Shown: positions 11,222-19,618, numbered from the stretch's first letter. The stretch is DNA of 64,000 bases from Desulfacinum sp. (GCA_014359885.1 JACIYN010000020.1:1-64000); one strand, 5' to 3'. A program made the numbers and translations. Notes: a model not told the origin generated them from the sequence alone.

Positions 11222-11665
11222 ATGATTCTCGGCAAGTTGCTCGAAGACAGAATCAAAGAAGCCTTGGCGATACTCAGGACCCGGAACCCCGACGTTGAAT
11301 GGGACCAGGAGCAGCTAATCCGCTTGGCACTGGGCTACGGACTCAACGTGCTTTTCAGGGAACATCGAAGAGTGCCGGTCGATTTCCGGGGAACGGTTTG
11401 CAGGCTCTATCCTGCCGGGCCGGTAGTACCGGTAACGGTAGTTGATCTGTCCATCTCGGGGGCCGGTCTGCTGCTTCAAAAGGAAGAAAATTTTAGGAAA
11501 AGCGAGATCCTTCTCCTGGATTTTGACGCCGGGCAAGGTTTACGCTTTGAGAAAACCGTCCTGGTCCGGTCGGTTCACGAAGAGAAAGTGGGATGTGTCT
11601 TCGTTGATCCCGATGAAAACAGGGACGTCGAGGCCTACCTGGCCGCAATAGGAGACGGTCGATGA
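11222..11665 (+). CDS. PilZ-domain protein (copy 2)
   Basis: A 147-residue paralogue of the upstream gene. It has the same layout and spacing: helical N-terminus (IKEALAILRTRNPDVEWDQE), R46-EHR-R50 and D75-LSISG-80, followed by a PilZ barrel ending in GCVFVDPDENRDVEAYL. The c-di-GMP contact residues are intact. GGGGAAAG precedes the ATG. Its stop codon overlaps the start of the next gene (ATGA), so the two are translationally coupled. The pair is most simply a tandem duplication that diverged. Effector role unknown. Confidence 0.8.
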   Translation: MILGKLLEDRIKEALAILRTRNPDVEWDQEQLIRLALGYGLNVLFREHRRVPVDFRGTVCRLYPAGPVVPVTVVDLSISGAGLLLQKEENFRKSEILLLDFDAGQGLRFEKTVLVRSVHEEKVGCVFVDPDENRDVEAYLAAIGDGR

Positions 11666-11964
11666 AAAAAGCCCTTCTCGCTCTTGTCCTCGTGTTTGCG
11701 GGATGGGTCCAGCCGGTTCCGGCTGAGGAGCCGGAGAACTATTGCCACGACCCGGCCGCCGAGGCCCAATGGCAGGCACTTGTAGCCAAGCACCCCAAAG
11801 ACTATGACCTCCAGGCGCTGCATGCTTTGCGGATCGGATTGTGCCTCAAGGTCGATCAAGGGGTTCTTACCGTGCCGGAGGCGACAGCCATCTTCGAAAG
11901 AGCAAGGAAGGCCCTGATTCAGCAAAGAAGCACACCAGAAGAGAATTCACAGCCTTCGCTATAG
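11662..11964 (+). CDS. Small exported protein of unknown function
   Basis: A 100-residue protein beginning with a clear signal peptide (MKKALLALVLVFAGWVQPVPA, cleavage likely before EEPEN). The mature part is about 80 residues, helical, with two cysteines (in ENYCHDP and RIGLCLKV) that could form a disulfide in the periplasm. I do not recognise the family. It starts inside the stop codon of PilZ copy 2, so it is probably co-translated with it. A hairpin terminator follows at 11981. Confidence 0.7.
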   Translation: MKKALLALVLVFAGWVQPVPAEEPENYCHDPAAEAQWQALVAKHPKDYDLQALHALRIGLCLKVDQGVLTVPEATAIFERARKALIQQRSTPEENSQPSL

Positions 11965-12389
11965 ACACATCCCCAAAAGACGGGCAACCGAGGTTCCCCT
12001 TGGTTGCCCGCTCTTCTTGCCTCTCGGCCTACATCCGCAGCGCCGCCATCCTCCGGAACCGAATTTTCACGCTCCAACCGTCGGAATCAGGGCGCTCAGT
12101 TTTTTGCGGCTTGCGGCTGGGGATCCCAGGAAAGGGGAAGAAAAAAGAAAGTAACTTTTTCCCTAGTTTGTTTCGAGACGCATCTTTCCCAGCTTTCCCC
12201 TTTATCGCCTTCCTTTTAATCCCTCTAGGACGTCACGGTCAGTCCTCCCTTAAAGCAAGAAATTAGTTTTCTTCCCCTTCCCCTTATTAAGTGCGGGCCC
12301 GGGACACCGCAAAAGATCCGCTGATCCTCGTATTACTGAATTCAGCTTCGTGCTGCCGGAGAATTTTCAAAATTCACTGGAGGTCTGAC
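11965..12389. other. Intergenic region after the PilZ operon
   Basis: It contains the terminator at 11981-12016. The rest, to 12389, shows no supported gene, RNA or repeat. The stretch near 12130-12300 is AT- and pyrimidine-rich compared with neighbouring DNA. Confidence 0.5.
11981..12016 (+). terminator. Intrinsic terminator after PilZ operon
   Basis: CGGGCAACC pairs with GGTTGCCCG across a 12-base loop and is followed by CTCTTCTT. It lies 16 bases after the stop of the small exported protein. Confidence 0.65.
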
Positions 12390-12626
12390 ATGAACGACAA
12401 CTACCTGACCATAAAGGACGTGGCCAAGAAGCTGAGCATTTCTGAACGCACTGCCTGGACCCTGGTCCATGACAGGATCCATCCTCTGCCCACATTCCGG
12501 ATCGGAAGGAAAATCGTTCGAGTGAAGGAAAGTGAACTCCATGAATGGATGGACAAGCATTTTCGCATGGATCCCCAGCAAATCGACACCATCGTCGATG
12601 AAGTGATCGACTCGCTGGGACTGTAA
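12390..12626 (+). CDS. Excisionase/MerR-like HTH DNA-binding protein
   Basis: A 78-residue protein with a helix-turn-helix of the excisionase (HTH_17) type. LTIKDVAKKLSISERTAWTL is the winged-helix recognition part, followed by the typical FRIGRKIVRVKESELHEWM. The ATG at 12390 follows CTGGAGGT at proper spacing. The gene lies 88 bases before the tyrosine recombinase on the same strand, so it may be the directionality factor or a regulator of the integrated element. It has no domain beyond the HTH and a short acidic tail. Confidence 0.8.
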   Translation: MNDNYLTIKDVAKKLSISERTAWTLVHDRIHPLPTFRIGRKIVRVKESELHEWMDKHFRMDPQQIDTIVDEVIDSLGL

Positions 12627-12714
12627 GGAAGCAGGAACACAACCAAAGGAAGACGAAGCCATCCGCCTCTGTTATCATGGGCCTGCGGATTGGCGCACTT
12701 GGAAAGGAGGGAAG

Positions 12715-13905
12715 ATGGGAGTCAAAGTGCGCGAACGTCCGAAGGGTTCGGGCGTGTGGTGGATTTTCATAGATCATCAGGGAACGAGAAAGGCAAAAAG
12801 GGTTGGCAAGGATCGCAAACTCGCCTTGGAGGTGGCCAAGAAAATCGAAGCCAGGATGTTCCTGGCTGCCGAAAAGCCTGACTCAAGCAAAGAAGAATGT
12901 CCGACTTTCAAAATGTACGCTGCCATGTGGTTATCTACATACGCATCGTACTCACTGAAGTCATCCACAAGAAAGGTTTACAAATGCAATCTCAAAAAAC
13001 ACATCATCCCAGCCATTGGCACGAAAAGAATCGATGAAATAACCACAAAGGACATCAATGCTTTTATCTACAAAAAGTTTAAGGAGGGCCTGAGAAGCCA
13101 AACGATAAAAAACCTTCGAAATTGCATTAGCGCCATTTTGCGTGCTGCAAAAGAAGCAGATGGCTTCATAGACACCAACCCGGCTAAGGGAGTCAGGATC
13201 CCGGTACCGGAAAACGAGAAATCCAGAAGGCAGCCGGATCCATTCACCAGGCACGACTGGGTCGTTTTCGAGAGCACTGTGAAGGAACATTTTCCAGAGC
13301 ATTATCCACTTGTGGTGACCGGATTCCGAACCGGAATGCGGATTGGAGAACTCCTTGCGCTTCAATGGGGCGACATCGATTTTCGCAATCGCATTATCCG
13401 GGTCCAAAGGAATCTCGTGGGAGGAAAAGTGACTACGCCCAAGTCCAAGGCCGGGTTTCGGGACATCCGAATGACGACCTACCTGGCCAAGGTTCTGACG
13501 GAACTGAAGGCGAGGCGGAAGCAGCAGACTTTGGAAAAGGGCTGGAAGCAAGTACCCCCGTGGGTTTTCGTAAACGAACGCGGCAACCCTCTGTGGACAG
13601 ACAACTTCCGGAGCAGGATCTGGAACAGAGCCATCGAAAAGTCGGGACTAAGGCACAGAACACCCCACGACATGCGCCACACCTACGCCACGTTACGTTT
13701 GAGCAAAGGGGATCCGTTAGCGGAAGTGGCCAAGGAGATGGGGCACAGCTCGGCCGAGGTGACTTTTAAGACCTACTACAAATGGCTGCCCAAAGAGAGC
13801 CTTTCGGACATCGACGAATTGGACTGTGTGGTAAAAGACCACACGCAACCATCCGCAACCTATACGCAACCTCACGTTAACGTTAACTGCTGGAAGTTGA
13901 TCTAA
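12715..13905 (+). CDS. Phage-type tyrosine recombinase (integrase)
   Basis: A 396-residue site-specific recombinase. Domains in order: N-terminal Arm-binding region (residues 1-60), SAM-like core-binding domain (~65-170, TYASYSLKSSTRKVYKCNLK), and catalytic domain (~180-375). Catalytic residues are visible: R209 in TGMRIGELLAL, K245 in PKSKAGFRD, H318 and R321 in PHDMRHTYAT, H344 in EMGHSSAEV and the nucleophile Y354 in FKTYYKW. GGAAAGGAGGGAAG precedes the ATG. The gene ends 15 bases from the 3' end of tRNA-Arg, the usual place for an integrase that uses a tRNA attachment site. Codon use and GC are lower than in the flanks. Confidence 0.9.
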   Translation: MGVKVRERPKGSGVWWIFIDHQGTRKAKRVGKDRKLALEVAKKIEARMFLAAEKPDSSKEECPTFKMYAAMWLSTYASYSLKSSTRKVYKCNLKKHIIPAIGTKRIDEITTKDINAFIYKKFKEGLRSQTIKNLRNCISAILRAAKEADGFIDTNPAKGVRIPVPENEKSRRQPDPFTRHDWVVFESTVKEHFPEHYPLVVTGFRTGMRIGELLALQWGDIDFRNRIIRVQRNLVGGKVTTPKSKAGFRDIRMTTYLAKVLTELKARRKQQTLEKGWKQVPPWVFVNERGNPLWTDNFRSRIWNRAIEKSGLRHRTPHDMRHTYATLRLSKGDPLAEVAKEMGHSSAEVTFKTYYKWLPKESLSDIDELDCVVKDHTQPSATYTQPHVNVNCWKLI

Positions 13906-13919
13906 GTGGTTGAATTTGT

Positions 13920-13995
13920 TGGAGGGCGACCCGGGGATCGAACCCGGGACCTTTGGTTCCGGAGACCAACGCTCTATCCACTGAGCTAGTCGCCC
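13920..13995 (-). tRNA. tRNA-Arg (anticodon CCG)
   Basis: Read on the minus strand, a full cloverleaf is seen. The acceptor stem is GGGCGAC/GTCGCCC, and the D arm contains GCTCAGTGGATAGAGC. The anticodon stem TTGGT/ACCAA holds loop CTCCGGA, giving anticodon CCG for Arg codon CGG. The T arm is CCGGG-TTCGATC-CCCGG. CCA is encoded after an unusual T discriminator. The 3' end faces the integrase. Confidence 0.95.
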
Positions 13996-14164
13996 TTCCT
14001 TCGTGAGAAGCGGCTGCTATCTACCACAGCCCGACAGTCGTGTCAACGAGGCAGCATTCTTTTCTTCATGGAATCCGGGGGTGGTGCCGATAAGATTCAT
14101 GATGCAACATTCACCGTTCATAAGTCCACGTGAGGAGACAAGGCGGAAGAGAGCGCGTCACGTC

Positions 14165-14500
14165 ATGGGCTTTATTCTCGAGCAGACATCCACGGTTCGC
14201 GCCGAAGCCAAGGGGCGCCGCTTCTTCTTTCTGTCCTTCACCGGCCGACTCATCCTGGAAGACGGCAAAGAGATCGCCTTCACCACGTCCTACGAACCGT
14301 TCTCCGGCTGGGTCCTGCAGGAGGTGGACGATCCGGCCGCCTTTCATACGCGGGTGCCCGAGGGTTACCTCCAGGCCTTTTGCCTGGATGTGCTCAAGGA
14401 ATCCCACGTGGGGTTCAAGGTCCGCTGGCACTTGGAAGAGGAAGACGGAAGGCTTCGGATCACCAAGCTGCGCGCCGTCACCTCCCAAAGTATCCTGTGA
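14165..14500 (+). CDS. Conserved hypothetical protein, 111 residues
   Basis: The protein begins MGFILEQTSTVRAEAKGRRF and contains FTGRLILEDGKEIAFTTSYE and VRWHLEEEDGRLRITKLRAV, giving a compact alpha/beta pattern without membrane segments. I do not recognise the family. The ATG at 14165 is chosen because the frame further upstream runs into the tRNA flank; an in-frame ATG pair at about 14100 is the alternative. Its last 23 bases overlap, tail to tail, the PEBP gene on the other strand. Confidence 0.55.
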   Translation: MGFILEQTSTVRAEAKGRRFFFLSFTGRLILEDGKEIAFTTSYEPFSGWVLQEVDDPAAFHTRVPEGYLQAFCLDVLKESHVGFKVRWHLEEEDGRLRITKLRAVTSQSIL

Positions 14501-15020
14501 GAGTCGCCTTCTTCAGCACGCGCCCTTGCACCGCCCGCCAAAACCCCTCCAGTCCCGCCTGATCGTTCAGGTCGAGGCGGTCCGTATCCAGCGCATAGAG
14601 GGTGACCACATAGGGGTGGTCGCCCGTTCCCGGGGGCGGCTGGGGCCCCCCGTAACCGCGGAATCCGTAGGAATTCACGAGCTCCCGACACCCTTGGGGC
14701 ATGGCCCGCCCGGAAGCCCCCTCCCGGAGTTCCTTCACGTCCGGTGGAATATGGATCACCAGCCAATGGAGCCAGTTTCTCGCCACCGGATGGGGGTCCA
14801 CGATGGTGAGCGCAAGGGACCGCGCCCGTGGCGGCACCCCGTTCCATTCCAGGGGAATGGAGACGTTGTTTCCTCCGGCCGCCGGCATGACGTATCGAAG
14901 GGGGATCCGCCCTCCGTCGGAAAAGGCGGAGGAACGCAGATCCAAATCCCCTGCAACGGCCTGGAGCGCCCCCAAGACAATCCCGGCGATGACGGCAATG
15001 CCGGAAAACCCGACTCTCAT
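14478..15020 (-). CDS. YbhB/YbcL family (PEBP-like) protein, exported
   Basis: A 180-residue member of the phosphatidylethanolamine-binding protein superfamily (Raf kinase inhibitor-like YbhB/YbcL). A signal peptide (MRVGFSGIAVIAGIVLG) leads to a mature domain with LRSSAFSDGGRIPLRYV, SIPLEWNGVPP, SLALTIVDPH, WLHWLVIHIPP, GYGGPQPPPGTGDHPYVVTL and LYALD. These include the conserved ligand-pocket motifs DPH/P and GPxPP-GxHRY-like. GGAGG precedes the ATG at 15020. The start overlaps the stop of the DUF1848 gene by 4 bases, so the two are co-translated. Physiological ligand unknown. Confidence 0.85.
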   Translation of the reverse strand: MRVGFSGIAVIAGIVLGALQAVAGDLDLRSSAFSDGGRIPLRYVMPAAGGNNVSIPLEWNGVPPRARSLALTIVDPHPVARNWLHWLVIHIPPDVKELREGASGRAMPQGCRELVNSYGFRGYGGPQPPPGTGDHPYVVTLYALDTDRLDLNDQAGLEGFWRAVQGRVLKKATLTGYFGR

Positions 15021-15910
15021 GGCCCACCTCCTTTCCCGCCCCGCCCCTTGGCGCGTACGGGGTTTCCATAGCAATAAAGACAGCCGTGCCCGCAGGGCTG
15101 CTGCCTGTAGGAACCCACGTCCCGGGATTCGTGGCAGCCGCAGCCCGCCGCCGACCGTTGCCCCCTGTCCCGGCGATGAGACAGCCCCAGCGGGCCGTAG
15201 ACCGCTTCCAACCGGTCGTGGGAAATGCACGCCCCGGGCAGGATTTCACCCCCCGGCCCCAGGACCTCCTGGAGCTCCCTTTCACAGCAGACCTGCAACC
15301 GGATCCCGAGGGATTTCAAGACCTCGTTCATTCGCAAAAGCACATGGATCCGCTTTTCCAGGCCCACATCCAGAAAGTCCAGGCGGGCCTCCCGCCCGGC
15401 CCTTCGCCGAACCTTGGGATAGATGTCCACAAAGCTCGTGGTGCACGCGGTCACGCCGGCCCGGGCCATCCCATCGGCGATTCTTACAAAATCCGCCAGG
15501 TTGTTCTGCACGTCTCCCCGTCCGTTTCGAAACCAGCAGACGGGATCGAAGCGCCAGTTGACGGCTTCGGGCGGCACCAGCTCGGTTAGTTTCCGAACCT
15601 GCTCCAATCGTTCATCGAGACCGGGCAATCCGGGTTCCAATAGGGCATGGGGCGAATTGACGGTGAAGTGAAAGAAGAGGCGGTAGCCCCTTTCCAGGAG
15701 CTCCCGGGCGTAGCCTCCTTCCAGGAAGGCATGATAATTTTTGGACCAGAAAACGATGGCGGCCACCCGGCCCGGGTCCGCCGGAACCCGGCTCACACGA
15801 CCGTTGTACGGATTTTCCACCTGGAAGGCACCGGCACGGATCCCCGCCATGAACCAGTCCATGTAGAAGGCGGGGATGTCGGTTCGCCGGGATGCGGAAA
15901 GAACAATCAT
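15017..15910 (-). CDS. DUF1848 family protein
   Basis: A 297-residue DUF1848 protein. The start MIVLSASRRTDIPAFYMDWF and VAAIVFWSKNYHAFLE are family hallmarks (SxSRRTDIPA, FWTKNP-like). The C-terminus has CGCHESRDVGSY and PCGHGCLYCYGNP, a cysteine-rich cluster typical of the family and consistent with Fe-S binding, as in radical-SAM-like folds. The exact reaction is unknown. It is translationally coupled to the PEBP-like gene downstream and divergent from the DUF72 gene, with 20 bases between starts. DUF1848 and DUF72 proteins often occur near each other, but their roles are not established. Confidence 0.85.
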   Translation of the reverse strand: MIVLSASRRTDIPAFYMDWFMAGIRAGAFQVENPYNGRVSRVPADPGRVAAIVFWSKNYHAFLEGGYARELLERGYRLFFHFTVNSPHALLEPGLPGLDERLEQVRKLTELVPPEAVNWRFDPVCWFRNGRGDVQNNLADFVRIADGMARAGVTACTTSFVDIYPKVRRRAGREARLDFLDVGLEKRIHVLLRMNEVLKSLGIRLQVCCERELQEVLGPGGEILPGACISHDRLEAVYGPLGLSHRRDRGQRSAAGCGCHESRDVGSYRQQPCGHGCLYCYGNPVRAKGRGGKGGGP

Positions 15911-15930
15911 GTGCTAACGGAGGCCTTTTC

Positions 15931-16695
15931 ATGCAAGAAAGGGTTCGGATCGGCACGTCCGGATGGATCTACAAACACTGGCAGAAACGATTCTATCCCG
16001 CAGGGGTGCCCCAAAGGAAGTGGCTCGAATACTACGCGCAAATATTCGACACCGTGGAACTCAACGCCACCTTCTACCGGCTTCCTTCCGAAAACACCTT
16101 CGAAGGCTGGCGGCTCAGAACCCCCGAAGGATTCTTGTGGGCCGTGAAGGCCCCCCGGACCATCACCCACCACCGAAGGCTCAAGGACGCGGCCGGGGAC
16201 CTGGAAAGATTCCTTTCCCGATGCGCCCTGCTCGGCCCCAAGCTCGGCCCGGTGCTCTTTCAGCTTCCCCCGAGCCTCCCCTACGACGCCCAACTCTTTT
16301 CCCATTTCGCAGGCCTTCTCCACGGAGTCAACCAGGCCGTGGTGGAGGTCCGCCACCCGTCCTGGCTGAACGATGGGTTCTTCCAGCAGCTCCGGACCCA
16401 CGGCATCGCCTTCTGCCTTTCCGACACCGCCGGACGCTACCCCTACGCGGAAGTGATCACGGCCTCCTTCGTCTACATCCGCCTCCACGGGTCCCGGACG
16501 CTGTACGCCTCGTGCTATTCCGAAGAGGAACTCCGGCGGTGGGCGGAAAAGATCCTCGGTTGGCAAAGGGCGGCCTACGTCTATTTCGACAACGACTTTG
16601 AGGCTTATGCACCGGCGAACGCCCGGCGCCTCAGGCAAATCCTGAACGAGCGGCTGTCCCGTGCGGCCGAAACCGCGGGGCGCGACCGCCCTTGA
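15931..16695 (+). CDS. DUF72 family (YecE-like) protein
   Basis: A 254-residue TIM-barrel-like DUF72 protein. The start VRIGTSGWIYKHWQKRFYP, the segment YYAQIFDTVELNATFYRLPS and the motifs FLWAVKAPRTITH, LGPVLFQLPPSL and AYVYFDNDFEAYAPANA are the conserved family features. The ATG at 15931 is chosen because CGGAGG stands 8 bases before it; the longer frame would overlap the divergent DUF1848 start. Function is unknown; no membrane or export signal is seen. Confidence 0.88.
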   Translation: MQERVRIGTSGWIYKHWQKRFYPAGVPQRKWLEYYAQIFDTVELNATFYRLPSENTFEGWRLRTPEGFLWAVKAPRTITHHRRLKDAAGDLERFLSRCALLGPKLGPVLFQLPPSLPYDAQLFSHFAGLLHGVNQAVVEVRHPSWLNDGFFQQLRTHGIAFCLSDTAGRYPYAEVITASFVYIRLHGSRTLYASCYSEEELRRWAEKILGWQRAAYVYFDNDFEAYAPANARRLRQILNERLSRAAETAGRDRP

Positions 16696-16931
16696 GTGAG
16701 CGCACACCCGTTGGATTGCCGGAAACCTCCATAAAGCCTCGCGGCGCTCCCACAGGGCGGACGACACCCCGGTGCAGGCTCATCCATCCCTGGGCGGTGA
16801 CGGGCCTCCCCATGGTCCCTTGGATGAAAGTCCCATTCGGGCTGAAACCACAAGACTTACGTCCTTTTGTATCACGGGGCATCCGTAATGGGAGCTAAAC
16901 GGAAAGGATCCGATGTCCTTCCGGGCCACCG

Positions 16932-17810
16932 TCATCCGACGTCGGGGTTGAAGAAGATGTCGTTTTCCCTGTAGACCGCCTCCAACCTTTCCAGGTGAGC
17001 CCGAACGGAACCGTCGCCGCTTCGCAGCAGCTCGTGGAGAAGGCACCGGGCCAGGCAGATAAGCGGCCCCGGGCTCCCAAAAACGGGGATATGGCGCGCG
17101 GGCGCCACCAGGTGCTCATCGCTGAAAGCAAGAAGAGGAGATCGGAAGCTGTCGGTGAGAACGACGACCCGGTGGCCCACCCGGCGGGCCGCCTTCGCCA
17201 CTCGCACCAGTTCGTTGGGATAGCGGGACGTGGCCACAAGGATCACCACATCCCCTTCGCCCCCCGTCAAACTCAACCGATCGATGGCGGTAGTGTCGCT
17301 TCCTTTGAGAAGCTCCACCCCGGAGCGGATCTTGATGAGAGACCACGCCAAGTAGTAGGCCACCGTGTAGGAAAGGCGGGATCCCACCACGTAGATGCTG
17401 CGGGCCGATTGCACCTGTCGAACCACGCGGCGGAACGCCTCCATGTCCAGGTTTTCCAGAAGGCCCTTGAGGATTTCGATCTCTTCGAGGATGATCCGGG
17501 CCGCCCGCTCGCCGTCCGCCCCCTGCCTCTCCATCAGCTCGATGCGGGCCATCAGCGTCAGGCCGGCATCCACATGGTCGCGAAGCGCCTGAATCAACTC
17601 TCCGTAGCCCGAAAAGCCAAGCTGTTCGGCAAACCGCACCACCGTGGATTCGCTCACCCCGCACGCGGCCCCCAGTTCCCGGGTCGTCATGAAGACCGCC
17701 TTCCTCGGGTTGGCCCGAATGTAATCGGCCAAGATCTTGCCTTTGGGCGTCAGATTGTCCCTGATTTCCGCCAAAATTTCCATGATGGACGGCTTTTTTT
17801 CTCGATGCAT
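16932..17810 (-). CDS. RpiR/MurR-family transcriptional regulator
   Basis: A 292-residue repressor-type regulator. The N-terminal HTH_6 domain (residues ~10-85: GAACGVSESTVVRFAEQLGF) binds DNA, and a C-terminal SIS domain (~115-250: SIYVVGSRLSYTVAYYLAW, VILVATSRYPNELVRVAKAA) senses a small molecule. The ATG at 17810 follows GGAGAAG; an ATG at 17852 in the same frame would place the start inside the palindromic operator, so it is rejected. It is divergent from soxB, and TGCAAC/GTTGCA sites lie between the genes. It therefore probably controls itself and the sox-mtt-opu genes. SIS-type regulators usually bind phosphosugars, so the ligand here may differ. Confidence 0.88.
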   Translation of the reverse strand: MHREKKPSIMEILAEIRDNLTPKGKILADYIRANPRKAVFMTTRELGAACGVSESTVVRFAEQLGFSGYGELIQALRDHVDAGLTLMARIELMERQGADGERAARIILEEIEILKGLLENLDMEAFRRVVRQVQSARSIYVVGSRLSYTVAYYLAWSLIKIRSGVELLKGSDTTAIDRLSLTGGEGDVVILVATSRYPNELVRVAKAARRVGHRVVVLTDSFRSPLLAFSDEHLVAPARHIPVFGSPGPLICLARCLLHELLRSGDGSVRAHLERLEAVYRENDIFFNPDVG

Positions 17811-17833
17811 TCGCTTCTCCCCGGGCCACTGAT

Positions 17834-17853
17834 TATGCAACCTTTGTTGCATA
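17834..17853. promoter_or_regulatory. Palindromic operator for the RpiR-type regulator
   Basis: TATGCAAC-CTTT-GTTGCATA is a perfect 8+4+8 inverted repeat, 24 bases upstream of the regulator start. The half-site GTTGCAT recurs at 18015-18021 before soxB. Location and symmetry suggest autoregulation; this is inferred. Confidence 0.6.
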
Positions 17854-18002
17854 CCGATCGCATCCTGTCAATTCGCAAGGCTTCCTCTTTCCCGTTTTCC
17901 ACCTCGGCCATCTTCAGGCGTTCATCCAGTTCATATCGCATAAAATCACGCTCTCGGGATCGGGCTCAAGCCCGCGGGCCGTCTTGACCCCGCGTTTTTT
18001 GT

Positions 18003-18031
18003 TTGACAGGTTTTGTTGCATCTGCTAGTCG
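18003..18031 (+). promoter_or_regulatory. Candidate promoter of the sox-mtt operon with operator half-site
   Basis: TTGACA at 18003 is a consensus -35 box. Seventeen bases later comes only a weak -10 (TAGTCG-like). The half-site GTTGCAT at 18015-18021 falls between the two boxes, where a bound repressor would block RNA polymerase. The -10 is poor, so confidence is limited. Confidence 0.4.
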
Positions 18032-18085
18032 GCAATCCGTCGCAATCATCGTCCCATCCACCGCGTCCGCACCAGGGGGCAGCCC

Positions 18086-19303
18086 ATGTTCGAACCCTTC
18101 GGAAGACTTTGGAAGCAGGCACCGTTTCGATCCACCTACGATGCGGTCATCGTGGGCGGCGGGCTGCACGGCCTGGCCACCGCCTACTATCTGGCCAAGC
18201 ACCACGGCGTCCGCCGTGTGGCGGTCCTGGAAAAGAACTACATCGGCTACGGCAGCGCCGGCCGCAACACCGCCATCGTCCGCGCCAACCAGCGCACCCA
18301 GGAAAACATCCCCCTCTACGACGAGGGGCTCAAGATGTGGCCGCAGTTGATGGACGAACTGGATTTCAACCTCATGTTCTTCAACTGCGGTAACCTGAAC
18401 CTGGCCCACAGCGAGGCGGCCATGGGGGCCTTGCGCCTTCAGGTGGCCTCGGCCCAGTATCTGGGGGTGCGAAGCGAACTGCTGGACCGCAAGCAATGCC
18501 AGGAACTCATCCCCCATCTCAACATCTCGGAAGACATCACTTACCCCGTCTTCGGGGGCATGTACCACCCTCCCGGGGGCACCGTCCGCCACGACGCCTT
18601 GGTGTGGGCCCTGGCCAAGGGTGCTTCGGCCCAGGGGGTCCACATCCATCAGCAGACGGAAGCCACCGGCATCGTCGTGCACCGTGGCCGAGTTACTGCG
18701 GTGGAGACGTCCCGGGGCACGATCCACACCCCCAGGGTTCTGAATGCAGCCGGTCCCTGGAGTGTCTTGGTTTCGGCCATGGTGGGCATCCGGCTTCCCA
18801 TCCATGTGCTGCCCATCCAGGCCATGGTCACCGAACCGCTCAAGCCCTTCCTCCATCACGTGATCTCCTCCGGGGCCTACCATTGTTACGCCAACCAGAG
18901 CCTCAAGGGCGAGGTGGTCACCGGCGCCCACATGGATCCCTGGGTCAGTTACGGCACCCACGTCACCGCACATTACATCAAGCATCAGGCGGAAGCTCTC
19001 ACGGAGCTCCTACCCTGCCTGCGCGGAGTGAAATTCATGCGCATCTGGGGCGGCCTGGCCGACATGACCCCCGACATGGCGCCCATCATCGACGGCAACG
19101 ATCCCATCGAGGGCTACTACATGGACTGCGGCTGGGGCTATTTCGGATTCAAATCGGCCGCCGTCACCGGAAAATACGTGGCCGAATACATGGCCACCGG
19201 CCGGTGCCCGGAGATCCTTCGACCGTTTCGCCTTAAGCGTTACCAAGAAAATCGTCTGCTGGGCGAGACAGCATCGCCGCCGCAATACGGCCCGTGGAAC
19301 TGA
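18086..19303 (+). CDS. soxB: Sarcosine oxidase beta subunit
   Basis: Flavin subunit that oxidises the N-methyl group of sarcosine. The 405-residue protein has the N-terminal dinucleotide fold DAVIVGGGLHGLATAYYLAK (GxGxxG) and the DAO-type C-terminal motif WGGLADMTPDMAPIID. H169 in GGTVRHDALVWAL matches the histidine that carries covalent FMN in heterotetrameric enzymes, so this is the tetrameric type rather than monomeric MSOX. It is the first gene of a soxBDAG operon in canonical order. The enzyme normally uses O2, which is notable in a likely anaerobe; an alternative acceptor is possible. Confidence 0.92.
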   Translation: MFEPFGRLWKQAPFRSTYDAVIVGGGLHGLATAYYLAKHHGVRRVAVLEKNYIGYGSAGRNTAIVRANQRTQENIPLYDEGLKMWPQLMDELDFNLMFFNCGNLNLAHSEAAMGALRLQVASAQYLGVRSELLDRKQCQELIPHLNISEDITYPVFGGMYHPPGGTVRHDALVWALAKGASAQGVHIHQQTEATGIVVHRGRVTAVETSRGTIHTPRVLNAAGPWSVLVSAMVGIRLPIHVLPIQAMVTEPLKPFLHHVISSGAYHCYANQSLKGEVVTGAHMDPWVSYGTHVTAHYIKHQAEALTELLPCLRGVKFMRIWGGLADMTPDMAPIIDGNDPIEGYYMDCGWGYFGFKSAAVTGKYVAEYMATGRCPEILRPFRLKRYQENRLLGETASPPQYGPWN

Positions 19304-19357
19304 ACCGACGCGGCCGGCCCCAGGGTTGAGCCGCGCTCCAATCGCCGGGAGAATGTC

Positions 19358-19618
19358 ATGTCCTTTACCATCACCTGTCCGATCTGCGGAAAGCGCGATC
19401 TCTATGAATTCCGATTCGGCGGCGAAGAACGTGGCGTCCGCCCCGAGTACGAGGACCTCACGCCCCAAGCCTGGTGCGATTACGTGCACCTGCGCACCAA
19501 CCGCCCCGGCCCCCAGCAGGAATGGTGGTTTCACCGCGACGGCTGCGGCCGGTGGTTCACCGTGTGGCGGGACCCCATGACCAACCGGGAAACGGCATCC
19601 TCGGAGACGGCCAGATGA
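19358..19618 (+). CDS. soxD: Sarcosine oxidase delta subunit
   Basis: An 86-residue small subunit. Zinc ligands are visible as CPICGKRD near the N-terminus and HRDGCGRWF near residue 58. EEWWFHRDGCGRWFTVWRD-type sequence and RPGPQQEWWFHR are family signatures. It lies 54 bases after soxB, and its stop overlaps the soxA start (ATGA), so soxD and soxA are co-translated. Length and position are as expected for soxBDAG. Confidence 0.92.
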   Translation: MSFTITCPICGKRDLYEFRFGGEERGVRPEYEDLTPQAWCDYVHLRTNRPGPQQEWWFHRDGCGRWFTVWRDPMTNRETASSETAR

